Positions 24,496-36,982 of a stretch of 64,000 nt of DNA are shown one piece after another. Numbering within the stretch: position 1 is the stretch's first letter; every line of letters starts with the position of its first letter. This DNA is from Xestospongia bergquistia. Lineage: Eukaryota > Porifera > Demospongiae > Haplosclerida > Petrosiidae. The notes under the pieces are model-generated. The model did no database searches. It saw only the letters and a program-made list of their open reading frames with translations, and had not been told where the DNA came from. The stretch lies in contig OZ014425.1 in NCBI GenBank assembly GCA_963965975.1, positions 1,811,501-1,875,500 of the forward strand, written 5' to 3'. The position numbers were made by a program, and so were the translations under genes.

Positions 24496-24568
24496 ATATG
24501 TGTAAATCACACATACACAGACACACATAGACATATACACATAGATACAGACAGACACACATAGACAT
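24496..24568. repeat. ACACATAGACAT microsatellite (duplication breakpoint)
   Basis: ACACAGACACACATAGACATATACACATAG-type units end abruptly at the sulfotransferase-derived sequence. A longer version is at about 27080-27235 in the parent locus. Confidence 0.85.
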
Positions 24569-25000
24569 CCATTTTCAAGGTGAATACCCTCAAAGTCTGG
24601 ATGGTGTGAGAAGTATTGATATAATGAGGTTGTCCCTGCTTTATGAGCACCAATAAATGAACACAGCAGGTCAAGAAGTGTGTAAGGGTTTTGTTTTTGA
24701 TGGCAAAACTGATTGAGATAGGCAGGAAGTAAGATCAAAGGTCAACTCACTACCAATACGAGTGTGGGAATGTTGAGAATGGGTGGGGTCAAGAGTGGAT
24801 GTTCCAGGTGGTATAAAGTCTCCAATAATCTCCAGTTTGTTAATCTTCACTCTACTATAGTGAATTTTGTTCACAGTAGGAGTGTTACTACAATGACAAT
24901 GACAATTCTGTAAAGGAAAGGCAATCCTATAGATCACACCTGATGCATTCAGACACAAGAGGAAGGTCACTAAGACAAGTGCCAAGTCACTGATCTTCAT
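24569..25000 (-). pseudogene. 5' fragment of the sulfotransferase gene, frameshifted
   Basis: Starts with the same ATG context as the intact gene (MKISDLALVLVTFLLCLNAS, 25000). It continues through the stem and PAPS-loop coding sequence, but an extra A near 24653 (AATAAATG against AATAATG) shifts the frame just before the PAPS loop, and the homology stops at 24569 where the catalytic half is missing. It cannot encode an active enzyme. Confidence 0.88.
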
Positions 25001-25441
25001 ACCTTGTACAACTTTTTGTAGCCCACTTTTTAGTGTGTCACATATAGGGGGTGTAACTGAGTCAGTAATTAATTATAAATCGACTATTTTATGTGATTAT
25101 TGGAGGGACCACACCTTAGATCATAGGCACAAAAAGGACTGGAATATTGATAGTACAGAATATGATGGATGTAGTCTTTGTGTTAGATCCAAAAATAATA
25201 TCGTAGTTACATGTACATGTAAATCTATGTATTGCTAATTGTATGATATCCTGCTATGCTAAGAGACTATTGTCTCCATAATTAGTAAGAGTTCATATTG
25301 ACATGCAAGCAAAAAATGGGTTCTTCAAGTGTTAAATTTATTAACAGTCTAGTATTGTAAAACCAAAAATAATATTATAATACAATCTATAGTCATTTGG
25401 TTCATAATATTAAATTTACTTTAAGGGAAAGACTAACTGGT

Positions 25442-28400
25442 CTATAAATATCTTCGCCTAGCGAGAGGGGTGTGGGTGGAGCCAGGAGATGAACTGGTAC
25501 TGTGATGAGATGATGAAAGATTAGGAGAAGGAGTCTCAGAAGTGGGGAAGTCCTCTTCAATATCACTGTCTGATGACTCTTCATAAGAGAAAGCAAATTC
25601 ATCTTCATGGATATCACGTTCACATTCTGTAACATGATCTTTGCCTGAGAGAAAGTCTAAAAATCTAAGATCAAGAACAAATCAACTTTTGTTTATATTT
25701 TACATTCTCACTTTTCTTGATTATATAATTTATCAAGTTTTTTGTCCCAAAATTCGTTACTTTGTCGACAGTACACTCTCAACTCTTGTAATGCCTTGTC
25801 TGTCTCAACTAGACCTTGTTCCTCATACTCCTCTAGAGTCAAATACTTTGGCCCTTTTTTAAAGAAACGAAGAAGAGGACGCAAACAAAAGAATATCGAA
25901 AAAAATCTACACAACAACAAATATCATACAATAGCAACAAACTATATATAACTCACAAAGAAAATAACATATTGATCATCCATGATGGCATATTGTACCA
26001 AATCACTACCATTGTTACCATGGTAACACCAACACCCCACAACTGGTGAAACGACAAGTATATTAACACCAGTCCTATTAACTGAAGAAACCACTGAATT
26101 AAATGGAGAGTGCGAACATGTGCTGGACCAATACGATACAAGACTGCAAAACTAATAAGTCCAGCTACAGTTACATAAACAAGTACATAGGCCCAGTTCT
26201 CCTGTAAAAATCCAATCCCTTGAGAGTATATCCAATGAACAACATATCCAGCAAAGGAATACCCCCCAGCTAATAAACCCAGACCAAGCAGGTTCTTTTT
26301 GGGAACAAATTTACTGAATACATACAGGAGAATTAGAAGTGATGCCACAATGCCAATAGCAATACCACCAGAATAATAAAAGGTCACATTCCTGTGTCAA
26401 GAAAATAGGCATGAACAGTAGTAGTATTGGAATGGAATTGTGAGTATGTGTATGTGAATTTACTTTGTGAGATAAGGTGCAATCTTGAAGATGAGTAGTC
26501 CAAAAAGCAATAAAACAGGATAGCCAGTCATTATCTCTGCAATGATATTATAATGTATTGTATTTGAATATGATGGTTCTGTGTAAGTCTCATATCATTT
26601 CATCTAATCTTTTTTCGTCTAAAAACATGTATTACTGTCCCATTTTGTCTAATAGGCCTAATGTAATTGAATTCACGCTAGTGAAGGTATATTGAGTAAC
26701 AAGCTAAAAGTTTTTGAACTTAACTTCATACAAGATGTAGTAGACGTTGGAGTATTTATAGTCAAGAGGGTCCTCATACTAATAATAATGCTGAAGGATG
26801 GCACAGCAAAATAAAGAAGGTCATTCTAATATTTACAAAGCAGTCACATTTTTCAAGTCAACAAAAGCAGCAGAAGTCAGTTTAATGCAATTACTTGCAG
26901 GTAGGCTTCCAAACCGAACTTCTCAGGATATAGGTTTCATCACAATTTGTATTAATTTCAAACTTCATTGAAACCTGGATCATTTCAATTTTAGATGAAA
27001 TGTGACAACAATACATTTTGTTAGACAAAATGGGATTAGATGAAATGGCTATAAACCTATATGTATAATGTATATGTGTAAATCACACATACACAGACAC
27101 ACATAGACATATACACATAGATACAGACAGACACACATAGACATATACACATGGATACAGACAGGCACAGACACAGATACACATAGACACACACATACAG
27201 ACACATAGATATAGACACAGATATAGACACAAACAAAGCTATCAATACCTATATCATATATAGTACTAACTTTTTGTGAAAGTAACATGTATAAGAGATT
27301 TTATTTCATTTCCCTTCAGTAATTTTACACCCAGACAGTTCACTTTAAAAGGAAAGAGTTCAGTTTCTGTTACATTAGTCTCAGCAGATCCCAACCAAAA
27401 ACCTCCAGACTCCTTGTCTTTCTCTGTTTTTATAGACAACGTTGAATTGCCAAATATTAAGGTGCTTTCCTTGGAGGTTTTGGTAGCTATAGAAACATAA
27501 TAGTGATGCCAGATATGGAGCAACCCTTGAAGTGAACCAGAATTAATTGGTCGAAGGCAAAAGGTCTTCACTTCATTTCCAGAGATAGAAAATGTTTCAA
27601 TGACCTGTAATACACATGAGAGACATTTACAAAATGAATAACAATAACATTAGCTTATAATATAAAAAGTATCATAAATGATATAATCATTCACACTCAG
27701 TGGATCTGGTTAGAATATAATGTAGTTTGTCTAACCCTCTAAAGACTTACAACCACATTCTAAAACCTCTTGGTAAGTGATTGAAATTTACTACAAACTG
27801 GTATTTCAAAAATGGCTCTCCTGAATTCTGCATGCATGCAAACCTCAGTTTTTGACAATTATTATTATTATTACTTTTAGTATCTATGTACAATTTTAAG
27901 ACACTAAATATTTGACTTACAAGTCTCATTGTTTTATCTATACCACTGTTTTAAAAGAACAAATGCAACCCTGAACATAAGTAGCTATAAAACTTGGATT
28001 ACATTGCACTCTATAATTCAGATTGCTACATTATAGGATTGAGCAGTATAGCCGGACCCACTTTTCCTGTCAAGTGGAGCCAGAGACTAGTATTGCAAGG
28101 CCAGTCCCTTGTTAAATTGTCTCATGAGACTAGGTGGAGACAACACTAACGTGACTATAAATACTCCATATATTAATCTATACACTGAAGGCTATAATAT
28201 ATGTTTTAGTGTTATCAATGGGGAAAGTACCTAAAATACAGCTGCAGTGTGTTATTTCTATTTGTATACTTGGTTAACTGTTTCTATTTAACATGCCAAA
28301 CACAATATAATGTACAATGAAATGACCTTGTCAACTTTCCTCAGATCTATCTCAATACCTACAGAAGATAATCAAATCTTGTGTCTTCCTGCAAATGGTA

Positions 28401-28524
28401 ACTCACAATCTTTAGCAGGACATATATCATTCCATCTTTTTATACTGTCTGAAGTCCACCTATATTGTTTGTTAGCGCCAGCATAAAAGTACAGACTCAG
28501 CAAGATCAAATAGACTGGAGCCAT
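25442..28524 (-). CDS. NEMP1: NEMP1/TMEM194 nuclear envelope integral membrane protein (469 aa)
   Basis: Exons (minus): 28407-28524, 28327-28358, 27271-27604, 26464-26536, 25957-26391, 25712-25906, 25442-25664. The sum is 470 codons with all phases consistent. Residues 1-17 are a signal peptide (MAPVYLILLSLYFYAGA). Residues ~40-165 form the luminal β-rich region (VIETFSISGNEVKTFCLRP..., ending IHVTFTK). Residues ~168-325 hold about five membrane spans, including NVTFYYSGGIAIGIVASLLI, the family hallmark. The tail has LTLEEYEEQGLVETDKALQEL, as in vertebrate NEMP1, and ends acidic and Ser-rich (SYEESSDSDIEED). NEMP proteins sit in the inner nuclear membrane and support envelope stiffness and fertility in animals. 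The 32-nt exon 2, with a GTCATT donor, is the weakest call. The closest relative is the broken copy at 22874-23967. Confidence 0.88.
27045..27245. repeat. ACACAT/AGACAT microsatellite in NEMP1 intron 3
   Basis: Imperfect ACACATAGACAT, ATACAG and ATATAGACAC units run for about 170 bp in the parent locus. One end of the tandem duplication fell inside it (homologous point near 27144). Confidence 0.85.
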
Positions 28525-28624
28525 AAATTCAAAAAGTTAAAAGTATGGGGAAAACGGGCGTGGCGATAATAAACCACACCCACCATTGATTATTGTTGAA
28601 AAAAAGAATGAAAATAGAATAAAA

Positions 28625-31600
28625 TTATGATCGAGGTTCTGAACCGTATGCACTTGTATAAGGAATATTAGATGGTATTTTAAGAATGAGTTGATATGTC
28701 CCTTGCTCCTCTAATAAAAGAAAATAGATTACAATTCTACATGATTACTACAATACTGACCTTTCACTGGTTGTACAATAAAACATTGTTCATCATACAT
28801 ATTTTGAACAGACTAGACAATAAAAATTAGCTACATCAAAGCAAGTTAATTATATGAATGCCATACCAAATCATCCACATTGACTAACATGCCATAAGTA
28901 TGCTGCAAATGAAGAGCTGTTACATGAGATGGAGGAATAGATAGTTTGGAAGCTAGTAATTGTTTAAAGTGATTGGCTGTTAAAGTCTCCAGAAATATAG
29001 CATGATATGCTATTAAAGAATGTTGATAGAGAAGAGAATACTAATTAAAATGTCCATGCTAATAACATACATATTGAAACATAACATCTCAATTGTTAAG
29101 TTTTAAAGTGCAATATCTGTTCAATTAAAATTCTCAGTACTATATATCTCTTATGTCATTCTTATGTATTCCCATTAATCCTCATTAAATAGGTGAATTT
29201 TTCCATCATAAAGGCATCCTAAATTGACCTATACATTAATGATATAGATATTGAATATTATTTCCAGATATTCGGCTGCATGGTTATCAAATCAAATTAA
29301 CAATGTAATAATTCTAATAATTGTCTTACCTGCACCTTCTTCTAATGATATGTAAATAGTTTTTACAGATCTAATAAGAGAAAATGATTAATCTAATAAG
29401 AAAATTTGATTAAGCCTTTTATATATACGTTAATACTGTAACAGTTAAATAACTAAAAATTATTATAATTATAGTATATATATTATTAATATAATTTAAT
29501 ATAATATAATTTATTTGTATGTATAGTTGTAGTTAAGATTAGTATAAATTTTGCAGATGTCAGTAACAGTGACTCAATTGATTCAATTGTGTATAGTTTA
29601 ATGCTAGAAGTTCAGGAAATACAAAACAGTCTCCAAAAATAAATTACTATTACACAAAATTTGTACATTTGTCAAAAATTTTAAATGAACTATGATATAC
29701 ACATGTTGTTCCATAAATTACTGACATATTAGTAAATTAGTTGTTATTGCAGTAATATGATAGTATAATATTAAGTCAATTATATTACCATATATTACAT
29801 ATACCTTGTATGTATAGCATTATACAGTCTTATGCCATCAGCTGGACCACATAAATCCATGACATCTTTACGACTCAATCTTAATAGGTCAGCCCCTAGT
29901 AATAATTTATTATTTATACTTACTAGTCATGGTTACTGACCACCATAATTAACAAAGAGTGAGCTATAAGGAGCAAATCGATTGTTTTGAAGCCATTGTC
30001 TTGTCTCATCAACATTAGAGAAATTAGTCAACTGAAGTGAAGTAGGTTCTGTAACTGCTGCAGGGGATGTGACACATTCTTGTTGATAGTTGATGCCATA
30101 GTTACCACTATGTGGTGACTGAATACAACTAACTGAAGAACTAACAATAAGAAATAACAATATTATCCTTTCATTGGATTTATTAACTGACCTACAATAT
30201 TGTGGTGATTTCTGCTCAGTTTTTATCGACACTAATGGTAACTAAAAAAAGGTGGAGTCAATAACTTGAGACCACACCCATTTGAACTAACCGGTTCCAG
30301 TCTTGTCACTGGATGACTTTCCCAGTACTTAGCCTAATAAAAAAGAATGATGTTATAATTACATAATTGTCATGAATTTACAGCTTCTTCTGGTGGAAGT
30401 CTTTCTCGTTTTTGTAAATCTTGTTTGTGCTTCCGATCAGCTCCTTTGTCCTAAAAATAAAGCACCCTCATAATCTAATAATTATAATATTTATAACACA
30501 TCATATACTAGGAAACTGTGCCAAGAGTTTGGTAATATGGAAAATTTTTAATAACTTAAATCTGTCAAATAATAAAAATTTGTCAAACATCATTTTGAAA
30601 TCACTTGGCCAAATTCCTTATCAAATTAAACTGTTATACAGTGACTATGTTTACAAAATAGTACATATGATGTGTTTCACTACCATATTCAGTCAATTAC
30701 CTTAAAGACTTTGATAAGACAAAAGGATTTTGAGATAAGAGAACCACCTGCTTCCTCTGGAGCATATGTGCTGACTACTAATCGAAAGGGGATTCCTTTC
30801 TCACCTCCTTTCATTAATAAAATAATTAAAAACAATTATAAATTATTATGCTAACCATGTTTTTTAACTGTAAATTCACTACTTAGTGAATGAATCTATA
30901 AACAACAATACAATAATTAGGATATAATACCTATTATTTATTGATTATAATTCCTTACTTTAAATGCTATTACAGTTTGTTGTTGATAACTCCACATAAA
31001 ACTAGCCATATTAACTAATCCATCATGTTCTATATTAGATATACCGTCACTTGATGCAAAATCTAGAGGGAAAGAGAGCAAAGTCAGTGGAAGAGTAGAG
31101 AACACAGTATATAATGCAGGGGTGGAGACAGGTACTGAAAAGTGGGGGGGCCAAGTGCTTAGTGAAGAATCAGATAGATGTAAATGAAAATCTTAATTTA
31201 AAAGTTTGTTAGTGAGGAGTGGAATTCATCATGCATACTTCTATATCACACAGTCAAAAATCAAACAGTAAGGGGGCAGAGCCCCCCACTTTCAAAAGTG
31301 GGGGGGCTCCAGCCCCCCCCTAGTTCTCCACCACTGTAATGACTGACCTATTTCAATCATACGTTGTCCAGGATGACTTTCTATCCATTGTTGGATTTGA
31401 GCTTCCTCACTGTTACGTAATCTTAAATCATGAAATTCAATTGTCAGTATGCTCTAAAGGTCAAAGGTCACATGGTCTACACCTACCAAATATACTTACC
31501 TTGAGCATAGATGTATCAGATAAGTAACTAGAAGCTAATGTCAAACAATAACTTTGACCTAAAGAGGTTAAAGTGACATACAGTTAATGGAGTATGTTAT

Positions 31601-32385
31601 ACACATGACTAGAAATAAAGTATTCAATAACATTTCAATTAATTTTACTTAAGCAATGTCTAGACTCTAGAGTATTGGTAACAGAATACCATATATATAC
31701 TAAACTAATACATTTACGGTTTAGCACTAACTAATCATTAAGTATGTCATTTTATGACTGGAACTCTATATGTTGCCTTTTAATTGTTCTTTACCTCTGT
31801 TTAAATATGTAATGGATGGTTCTTCACTCTTAGCAGTACATGCAGTAGGCATCCTTAAGATACAAGTCACACTATAGAACAGACAAAGAGATTAATAATG
31901 ACATATTTACTGACTTACCAGCTTTGTGTGGGTGTGGCCAATGATGGATCGGGGTTAGGTGAAGATGGTTCTTGGTGATATGTAAACGAGGTAGGAACAT
32001 TTTCTGGATAAAACGAATCTTGTGCCCCTTCGTCTTGCATCAATGATTGAATGATTTCTCTTCAGTAAAATGAACAAAACACTAGATAACTTGATGTTTA
32101 TTAAGTATTAAAAATTATAATTTTATTTATGGTTTTATGCTCAGTATAAGGACGAGGTTCTTCATATCATTTGTGCATGTGACAATCACGTGAATGTGAT
32201 TGATACACATCCATACATTCAATACTGAATTATTCATCATAGCACATACCCTATAGTACCACATGTGACTAGACTTACTTCATACTGTCAGATCCAAACT
32301 CTGATAAATACAGTCCTGATTGTAGCTCTTCTGCTAGACCAAGATCTTGAAGATCTTCCCATTTCCAACTTTGATTACTAGCCAT
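28625..32385 (-). CDS. TFCP2: TFCP2/LSF (CP2) transcription factor, 498 aa, 17 exons
   Basis: Exons (minus): 32279-32385, 31919-32059, 31795-31853, 31500-31558, 31348-31453, 30959-31062, 30856-30895, 30701-30807, 30382-30450, 30292-30333, 30192-30241, 29941-30140, 29805-29895, 29330-29370, 28867-29009, 28761-28812, 28625-28710. The total is 499 codons with every junction in phase. Residues ~90-264 are the CP2 DNA-binding domain (ITYLNRGQSYCLTL; LTIEFHDLRLRNSEE; SSEFTVKKHGGEKGIPFRL; IKVFKDKGADRKHK). Residues ~325-395 are a SAM-like domain (QWLQNNRFAPYSSLFVNY; ADLLRLSRKDVMDLCGPADG). Residues ~396-498 are the C-terminal oligomerisation part (YHAIFLETLTANHFKQLL). The SAM domain places it with TFCP2/UBP1, not Grainyhead. 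Expected role: nuclear, oligomeric, sequence-specific regulator. Length is close to the vertebrate protein (about 500 aa). Confidence 0.95.
31117..31336. mobile_element. 220-bp MITE with CAGGGGTGGAGA-type ends in TFCP2 intron 5
   Basis: Ends CAGGGGTGGAGA (31117) and TTCTCCACCACTG (to 31336) are imperfect terminal inverted repeats, flanked on both sides by TAATG (31112-31116 and 31337-31341). Inside are G-runs forming foldbacks (GCCCCCCACTTTCAAAAGTGGGGGGG, 31277-31305). No coding capacity. The CAGNG-type end suggests a hAT-like non-autonomous element, but the visible duplication is only 5 bp. Confidence 0.65.
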
Positions 32386-35038
32386 TGGAATACAGTTAAG
32401 AAAGGGTTAAAAATGCATAGGCTTCAGCACCAGTGAGCATCATCTGCTTTGTCTTTCTACTAAAGATATAACAATTTCAACTCTGTAGGCTGTAATGTTA
32501 AAAAGAATCACGTCAGTCATTTTGACTCATGAAAGGTCCAGTGATATCATTAATTTTGTTATTGCGTATAGTCAAGACAATTATATTTATATTGTGGTAT
32601 ATAAATTAGATTTTTTCATAACTGTAAACTATTCACTGAAATTCGACTTGAGTTGGTAGTTTACAGAAGACTATACACCTCAACTTTGTAAAGTTTATTT
32701 AGGAGGTTTGGACATGACTTTTGGATATGGTAATTAATATTACAAATGTATCTGACTTCATAATGTACACAAGACACAATGTGTTGAAGTTTGAGGGCTG
32801 GTAATCCTATTAATCAAAAATAACAAAACCAAAGTAGTTGGGACTTAGGTGTGTCACTTTAAGTATACTGAAACTAAAACTTAATTGCAATATTATTTAG
32901 TAGGCACCATTAGTCCTTTGGAATTGTGGTATACCCTAGCATTATGGGTAGTATATACTTAGTTTCTATCGTCAGGACAGCAGCCTTATATCCTTAAACT
33001 CTAATTAGAACTATTTCTGTTTATAGTCATAACTTTTATGGAAGTTCAGGTAACACAAGTTTAGTAGGTTATTATAATTATTATTATCAGATGTTGTTAT
33101 ATGTATGTATGTAATAATTCTTTGGCTTGCTTTATAAGAAATAGTAAAAAATCTACCAGGTTTATTTATGACTTAATGATTTGAATGGTTAATCTTATGA
33201 AGAGTTATATATAAAATGAAATGCACTAAAGTGCTTAACCTCGCTGCGGAGCTTATTTTTGCAAGTGACGTAATCTCACGTGATGCCCAAGATGATTATT
33301 GATGACTCAGCATTTCTCTTCAATCATGAGGAGAAAAGCTTTGCCTTTTAGTGCGTCTACTGGGTACTTTGCACTCTAATTGACAAAAGGTCCAATACTT
33401 TCCAACTTCTTAGTAAAAGTTAGTGATTCTGCAATGGCAGCTATGGTAATAGTATTTTTAATGTATTGACAAAGATAGCTGCCAAAAGTTAGTAAAACTG
33501 TCATAACTTTCCAAAGAAGTATTTTTGCAAAAATTCTCACTTTAAAAAGTTAGAAAATGTCATAAGCTCTATGCAGGAGATTTTTATTGAATTCTCGAGT
33601 CTTCACTGAAAGCTGTGCTTTTTTCAAAGGTTTTTCAGACTTTTAAAGCTTTTTGTTCGTTTGATGCTCCTTTTGGCAGAAGTTTTTCTACCCTCCGCTA
33701 TAGTTTGGTGGGTACTAGTGCCGTATTTGTCGAGTTAAAGCAGTTCAAAGCCATTTGCCTGGGTAACAGACACACACACGCTGACAGACTACAGTAACCC
33801 TCGCTATGCACCCACGCACAGCAAGGTTAACACATAGCCATAGAACAAACCTATTACATGTACATAACTAATATGGGTGCTCATGAACATGCTTTAATAT
33901 CAATTGTACTTATTAAATTACATGAATGTGATATGCAGTAGTAATCCAGTTACGTATTGAAGGTAATAAGTGACCCGTGTGTCATACTATTACCAATTTA
34001 ATAACATCCACTTTTCAACTATTAAGAGATTTTAAATATTATGTAATGGTGTTGCTTAGGGGAATCCCAAATCAGGTTGTGTCATATTGAGGTTCAACAG
34101 TATTGTGAACTTGCCATTCTTAGCTTTCCATTTACCTGCTTATAAAATATTTCCTGTATGTCTTAAAGGAAATGGGAGAGTCTTCAATTGTGAGAAGGTG
34201 ATGTACTTGTGCATTTTCTTATCTCCTGTTTTGCAAAAGTCATGCAATGACCAATGAAATATGTTGTATAATGTATAATTCAATTAAGGACTTTGCAACT
34301 GATCAGAAGAGCTCTGATAGTTTGTATTGCTCACAAAAGTGATCATAAATTATAATACTTAGCTGATATTTGATATTTGAAAGAGGTATCACTGAATGAC
34401 TAACTGTATACTTCACAAAGTTACAAAGTAGTAGATATAGTCTAAGTTAATAGGTTGCATTGGTAAGTGTTTTTTTAAATAGTGTATGGCTATATGTGCT
34501 AATAAAAGATTGAATTGTTGGATAAGACACTGAGAAATGATAAGCATCAGACTGTTTTTTCACATACTGATTGACACTTGACAGTTGTGAAGTTGTTGTT
34601 GAATAGAGCTATGAAAATTATTTTTAGCCTATCATTAGCTATAATTTTTATGGATGCTGGCTTGCCTGGGCTATATATGCATATGTGTCAGGGCTGTCAC
34701 TATAGAATTTACGATAGGACAGTCCTCTATACCAATATGGATTCTTTTTGATAAGTCATTTATTGAAGGACATGATATGTCAATTCCATAGCAATTAATA
34801 AACAAAACAATACATGTTATTAATATAATTTGTAGGCATATGTGAGTGACATTAATTGGTTAGTCTATTTTAACAGCGATATATAGTACTATTTATATAA
34901 TTGTCAAGGGGATACATGCTCTCTGTATTTATAATAACGTAACATCCTTTGATACCATTATATTATACATGTTACTGAGTAGAGTTTAGCATCAATACTT
35001 AGCCAATTATAACAATTTGAAAAACTTTTCTGTGTAAA
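32386..35038. other. Intergenic region between TFCP2 and the secreted-protein pseudogene
   Basis: Contains the TFCP2 5' flank and the TTAA-flanked element at 33235-33830. No gene is supported. At about 34165-34255 a stretch resembles the upstream region of the PLAT-like genes (compare GTGAGAAGATGATGTACTTG near 41425 with GTGAGAAGGTGATGTACTTG here), suggesting a very old relic of that family. Confidence 0.55.
33235..33830. mobile_element. TTAA-flanked ~590-bp non-autonomous element (piggyBac-like MITE)
   Basis: TTAA followed by CCTCGCTGCGG at the left, and CGCACAGCAAGG followed by TTAA at the right, make imperfect inverted ends with a TTAA target-site duplication, the signature of piggyBac-type transposition. 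The interior is more GC-rich than its surroundings and has only a short frame (33615-33797) with no transposase motif. Confidence 0.55.
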
Positions 35039-35974
35039 ATGGAAGTCAAACTTATAATTGTGTATTATGTATGTACCTTCTGGCTCTTTGCTGCTTCCAT
35101 GGAAACTTCAAATAGTACACAGGAAGAAGAAACCTACCAAAAAATTGGACAGCTTATTGAACAGGCAGTTAAACTAGTGTTGCAAAAAGAAATAATTGGT
35201 GAAGCTTTTTATCCTGCTGCTTCTTGCAAAGAAATTGCTTAACTACGACCAGGACTTCCTCCAGATTACTACTGGATAAAGGCATCAAATGGTAGTATTG
35301 TACAAGCTTATTGTGATGGTCCATGGACACGTATTGCTTTCCTCAATATGTCTGATCCCACCCACCACTGTCCTTCAACATGGAAGGAAATCACACATCC
35401 TATAAGAACATGTACTAAAAAATATAGGACTTATTATTGTGACTCTGTAATTTATCCTACACATGGAATACGCTACAACAAAGTGCGTGGTCAAATCATT
35501 GGTTATCAACATGGCCGCACATATGCTTTTTCCTATTACAACCAGTTTAAAGATACCACTACCATAGATACTCATTACCTTGATGGTATTGCTATAACAT
35601 ATGGGAGCCCACGAAAACATATATGGAGTTTTGCTGCTTCTTTGTGTGAGGGATGTAAGTTCTGTCCATGCACCAATGACACATATGCAAATGATATTGC
35701 CCCTCCTTGGGTGGGTGATAGTTTCTTTTGCGAAAGTGGAACACCCACAGTCCCTCGTCCACCATTTCCTGCAGATCTTTTTTTTGAAGAAGATCCTCTT
35801 TGGGATGGCAAAGGATGTGGGAGTGGAGAGATTTGCTGTAAGTTTAATAATCCACCTTGGTTCATTAAGGAGCTAAATGAAACTACAAATGCTGATGTTG
35901 AAGTTTGAAGATGTGGAACCATAAATATTACACAAGATGTACCAGTTGAATTAATTGAAGTTTACATACAGTGA
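35039..35974 (+). pseudogene. Secreted sponge-type protein gene with two in-frame stop codons
   Basis: One frame runs from ATG 35039 to TGA 35972-35974 apart from TAA at 35240-35242 and TGA at 35906-35908. The first piece has a signal peptide (VKLIIVYYVCTFWLFAAS) and a short helical segment ending SCKEIA. The sequence then continues directly after the stop as LRPGLPPDYYWIKASNGSIV..YCDG, so the stop sits inside a conserved SCKEI-x-LRPGLP-xx-YYWI block that resembles the start of fibrinogen-like domains. The body is Cys-rich (HHCPSTW, CEGCKFCPC, CGSGEICC). After the second stop the frame continues RCGTINITQDVPVELIEVYIQ, a plausible original C-terminus. Each stop is one substitution from a sense codon. 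Likely a recent single-exon pseudogene; assembly error is possible. Confidence 0.7.
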
Positions 35975-36865
35975 CTAGCTGACTATTAATGTAATTTTGC
36001 TATTTTTGGTTTTTATAGTTTAATATTATTTGTGAATGAATTTGTTGACTATATAACTTCAATTATTCCAGCTATCACAGGAATTTCATTCAGAAAGTAG
36101 TTCTTGTGAATGTTAGGTGATATATCAACTAATCCAATCCAGTTATGCCAATTCAACTGCTACAGAAATTCAATAATTTACAGTTCATAGTTTATATATA
36201 TATAATTATATATATAATTATATATATATTAAAACTTGAATGAAATTGATAGATAACAAAACAAATTTGTCCTTTGACGAATGTCAGTCTCTTTATACAC
36301 AATATACATATAATTTATGATAAATACTATTATCTATGGGGATACAATGCAAGCCAAGAAACTATGTGAATATCAATGGAAGATGATTCAATAGTGGGTG
36401 ATGTATATGGGTGGGCGGGGAAAATACTTAAGTTGTCTTTCCTACTCATAGACTGAGGAGACCTAGTTTTGCAGTGGGATGACTGCCCAGTATCACAGGA
36501 GCAATGCTAAGATGAATGAATCTCAGTCTATTCCTCAACTGTTGACTCAGTAGTAGTCTCTTGAGACTCCTGGACTTCTAGTAGTAATAATGTCATTTAA
36601 AGGCACACTTGTGTCACAAACTTTGCACTCATTAGGTTTCTGACTGTCTCTATAGCTACACTTCCACTCTATATTTGAATAGTGTGTGATCACAGAGTAA
36701 CTTGTTTACTTCATGATCAGCAGTATATTTGTTTCATAATCAGCATTGTCTGGTTATGTTTGGATTAAAATTGACCTTTTATTTATTAAGAATATAATTA
36801 TTGTAACATCGTATACTAAATGAGAACGGGAGTACTAGACAACATTATTTTTACATTATTGTCAA
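35975..36865. other. Intergenic region with AT dinucleotide repeat
   Basis: No gene seen. A TATATA/AATTATATAT tract lies at about 36195-36232. The right end leads into the outer edge of the large inverted repeat. Confidence 0.6.
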
Positions 36866-36982
36866 TTTTATTTTAAAGGTCAACAACATTACAAAACTCA
36901 AAATGTACAAAAAAATTTCACCTAATATTTTAATGTAACATTACTAACACAGGAACAATAGTTAATTGAATGTTCTTTGTTT

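Larger units (their letters stand above)
21954..27144. repeat. ~2.6-kb direct tandem duplication covering sulfotransferase 5' half and NEMP 3' exons
   Basis: Segment 21954-24568 is repeated as 24569 to about 27144. The junction at 24568/24569 joins the ACACATAGACAT microsatellite directly to the sulfotransferase coding motif CCATTTTCAAGG. Matching offsets are 2,615-2,616 bp on the sulfotransferase side and 2,569 bp over the NEMP exons; the difference is a deletion of about 47 bp between the two genes. The simplest ancestor is one sulfotransferase followed by one NEMP gene. Confidence 0.9.

Noticed and set aside
27049..27288. Val/Cys/Tyr-rich frames at the ACACAT repeat
   Set aside because: Pure translation of a microsatellite with no conserved content.
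29933..30232. Frame starting MSIKTEQKSPQYC as an independent small gene
   Set aside because: It reads through an intron between TFCP2 exons 11 and 12; the splice sites at 30192 and 30140 give the family sequence.
33615..33797. 60-aa frame in the TTAA-flanked element as a transposase remnant
   Set aside because: Too short, with no DDE/D-type motif or other recognisable feature.
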